Origin: Bacteroidota bacterium
GTDB taxonomy: Bacteria; Bacteroidota; Bacteroidia; Flavobacteriales; Flavobacteriaceae
DNA: 7,295 nt
Assembly: GCA_009937085.1 (NCBI GenBank)
Contig: JAACDD010000158.1
Span: 1-7,295, forward strand
Direction of reading: 5' to 3'
Within the stretch, counting starts at the first letter, position 1. Each line of letters opens with the position of its first letter. Below the pieces are notes generated by a model. That model was given only the letters and a program-made list of their open reading frames with translations. It did not search any database and was not told the DNA's origin. Position numbers and translations under genes: made by a program. Shown one piece after another: positions 6,399 to 7,295 of this stretch.

Positions 6399-6578
6399 TT
6401 AAAACCATCTTCTTACTTTTTTACGATATCTTTTATATTCCTCTTCAAAATCTTTTCTCAAACGGGTTTCTTCAGCGCGTATTGTAAAAATATTGAAAGC
6501 GATAAAGACAAAGAGCGAGTACAGCCCTGTATAAAGCGTAGCGGAAAATGGACATATGTGCTTTGTTGTGTGTTGCTT
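6399..6578 (-). pseudogene. C-terminal stump of a probable isoprenylcysteine carboxylmethyltransferase-like membrane methyltransferase
   Basis: Reading leftward, the frame just after the isomerase stop stays open for 59 codons to a TAA at 6399-6401. From about residue 15 the translation looks like real protein: a hydrophobic helix (LYSLFVFIAFNIF, 19-31) followed by TIRAEETRLRKDFEEEYKRY (32-51) and KKVRRWF. The pattern EE-x(5)-F-x(3)-Y-x(2)-Y after a last membrane helix is typical of the C-terminus of ICMT/phospholipid methyltransferase family proteins, usually 150-200 residues long. The upstream helices and the RHPxYxG-type SAM-binding segment are absent, replaced by the isomerase gene, and no ATG or plausible start exists in the frame. 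I infer a gene truncated by recombination. The first 8-14 codons may be non-native. The family name rests on pattern recall alone; the presence of a broken coding remnant is more certain than its exact identity. Confidence 0.6.
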
Positions 6579-7295
6579 TTATTTTACTGCTTCCTCTTTG
6601 AGTTGAGAATTAAGCAACTTTAGACCATTAATATTTCGAGTTAATACTTTTTGTACATCTTCGGTTTTAATGTGTCCAAGAATTCCCCATGGTCCATTAT
6701 ATCCTTCGTCTAATAAATTCTTAATCATTTCGTATTCATGATCTCCTTCCCCAATAGATAATATTTCTGGACCTTCTTTTTTCACTCCGTTTAAATTAAC
6801 GTATGATAAAAAGGGTTTCATCTTTTTAACAATCTCAGGAAATTCGTCTACATATTCGTGCGCATGATGGAAGTTGTATACCATAGTTATAGACTTGTCC
6901 TTTAATTGTTTTAAAATTTCTATTTGGTGATGAGGATTCCCAAACCAACCTCGATGATTGTATATTGCCAGTTCGCTGCCAACTTCGTCCGCTTGAACCT
7001 TTATAAATGTTATCATTTCCATAGCCACTTCTAGCGATTCTTCTTGAGTTTTTCCTTCGAAAAAATTGTCGCTTAAACTAACCCATATTGTTGGCTTTTG
7101 TTCTACTTCTTTTAGCTTACGTAACAATTCTTGGTTTGATGGACTCAATTTACCAATACTATCTCTTTTGGAATTTAACCAAAGAAAAACAGATGTTATC
7201 TCAATGTTATTTTCTCTTGCCAGCTTAAACTCTTCTATCATAGTAGTCAAGTCTCCTTTGCCTTTATTGAATCCATATTTTGTAAAACCCATTTC
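6579..7295 (-). CDS. Sugar phosphate isomerase/epimerase-like TIM-barrel protein, 5' end probably missing
   Basis: This looks like a member of the xylose isomerase-like/AP endonuclease family 2 TIM-barrel group, which contains epimerases, isomerases and related sugar-metabolism enzymes that often use a divalent metal. Numbering from the ATG at 7292, visible blocks are EITSVFLWLN (31-40), LAIYNHRGWFGNPHHQIEIL (108-127), MVYNFHHAHEYVDEFPEIV (137-155), YVNLNGV (164-170), IGEGDHEYEMI (180-190) and GPWGILGHIKTEDV (200-213). N112/H113 and the His cluster at 142-145 are candidate active-site or metal residues. The frame is open through the window edge (a Glu codon precedes this Met), and the first barrel strand expected in the family seems to be missing, so the start probably lies outside. 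The substrate cannot be assigned. GC content is lower than in most of the other genes, and it directly precedes the methyltransferase stump, which suggests an accessory gene. Confidence 0.8.
   Translation of the reverse strand, partial: EMGFTKYGFNKGKGDLTTMIEEFKLARENNIEITSVFLWLNSKRDSIGKLSPSNQELLRKLKEVEQKPTIWVSLSDNFFEGKTQEESLEVAMEMITFIKVQADEVGSELAIYNHRGWFGNPHHQIEILKQLKDKSITMVYNFHHAHEYVDEFPEIVKKMKPFLSYVNLNGVKKEGPEILSIGEGDHEYEMIKNLLDEGYNGPWGILGHIKTEDVQKVLTRNINGLKLLNSQLKEEAVK

Noticed and set aside
6472..6555. ATG-started 27-codon minus-strand frame overlapping the methyltransferase stump
   Set aside because: It is short, has no recognisable features, and the overlapping frame without a start codon gives the more protein-like, family-like translation.
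5906..6623. Rightward open frames opposite yebC and extending past 6304
   Set aside because: They are shadows of yebC on the opposite strand; their extensions into the AT-rich gap show no family features.
1..7295. CRISPR arrays, tRNA or rRNA genes, insertion sequences, attachment sites
   Set aside because: I looked for regularly spaced repeats, cloverleaf-like segments, transposase motifs and long terminal repeats and saw none.

Overview
The window reads as a chromosomal segment of a Bacteroidota bacterium, most likely class Flavobacteriia. The indications are a DUF3822 gene next to rsmD, a paired rhomboid locus, a YebC protein with the N-terminus typical of this phylum (MGRAFEFRKARKMKRWSAMA), no purine-rich Shine-Dalgarno sequences before the starts, and promoter-like TAnnTTTG boxes. 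A kdsB gene implies a Gram-negative envelope with Kdo-containing lipopolysaccharide. Almost all of the window is coding, with genes abutting or overlapping at most junctions.

Layout. Bases 1-1366 (+) hold two tandem rhomboid-type intramembrane serine proteases; the first is cut by the window edge and the two are joined by a TGATG stop/start overlap. Bases 1367-3352 (-) hold a three-gene cluster, read right to left: a one-pass membrane protein of unknown function, a DUF3822 protein, and the 16S rRNA methyltransferase RsmD. The first two overlap by 20 bases and the last two by one base. Bases 3437-5599 (+) hold a RecD/Dda-like superfamily 1 helicase and the CMP-Kdo synthetase KdsB, 18 bases apart. 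Bases 5588-6304 (-) hold a YebC/PmpR/TACO1 family gene whose 3' end overlaps kdsB by 12 bases. Bases 6305-6578 hold the yebC promoter region and the C-terminal stump of a probable isoprenylcysteine carboxylmethyltransferase-like membrane methyltransferase. Bases 6579-7295 (-) hold a sugar phosphate isomerase/epimerase-like TIM-barrel protein that runs off the right edge.

Most genes are housekeeping: ribosome methylation, translation or regulation, DNA processing, outer-membrane biogenesis and membrane proteolysis. No complete new defence or mobile system is visible. Four points deserve attention. (1) A perfect 26-base palindrome followed by an 11-base T-rich tract lies inside the start of the DUF3822 coding sequence; it looks like an intrinsic terminator placed 24 bases after the upstream gene's stop. 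(2) The methyltransferase stump beside the lower-GC isomerase gene marks a probable recombination boundary. (3) A consensus-like promoter lies so close to the kdsB start that the transcript may be leaderless. (4) A single-pass membrane protein is paired with DUF3822, a family reported to have an actin-like (PilM-like) fold.
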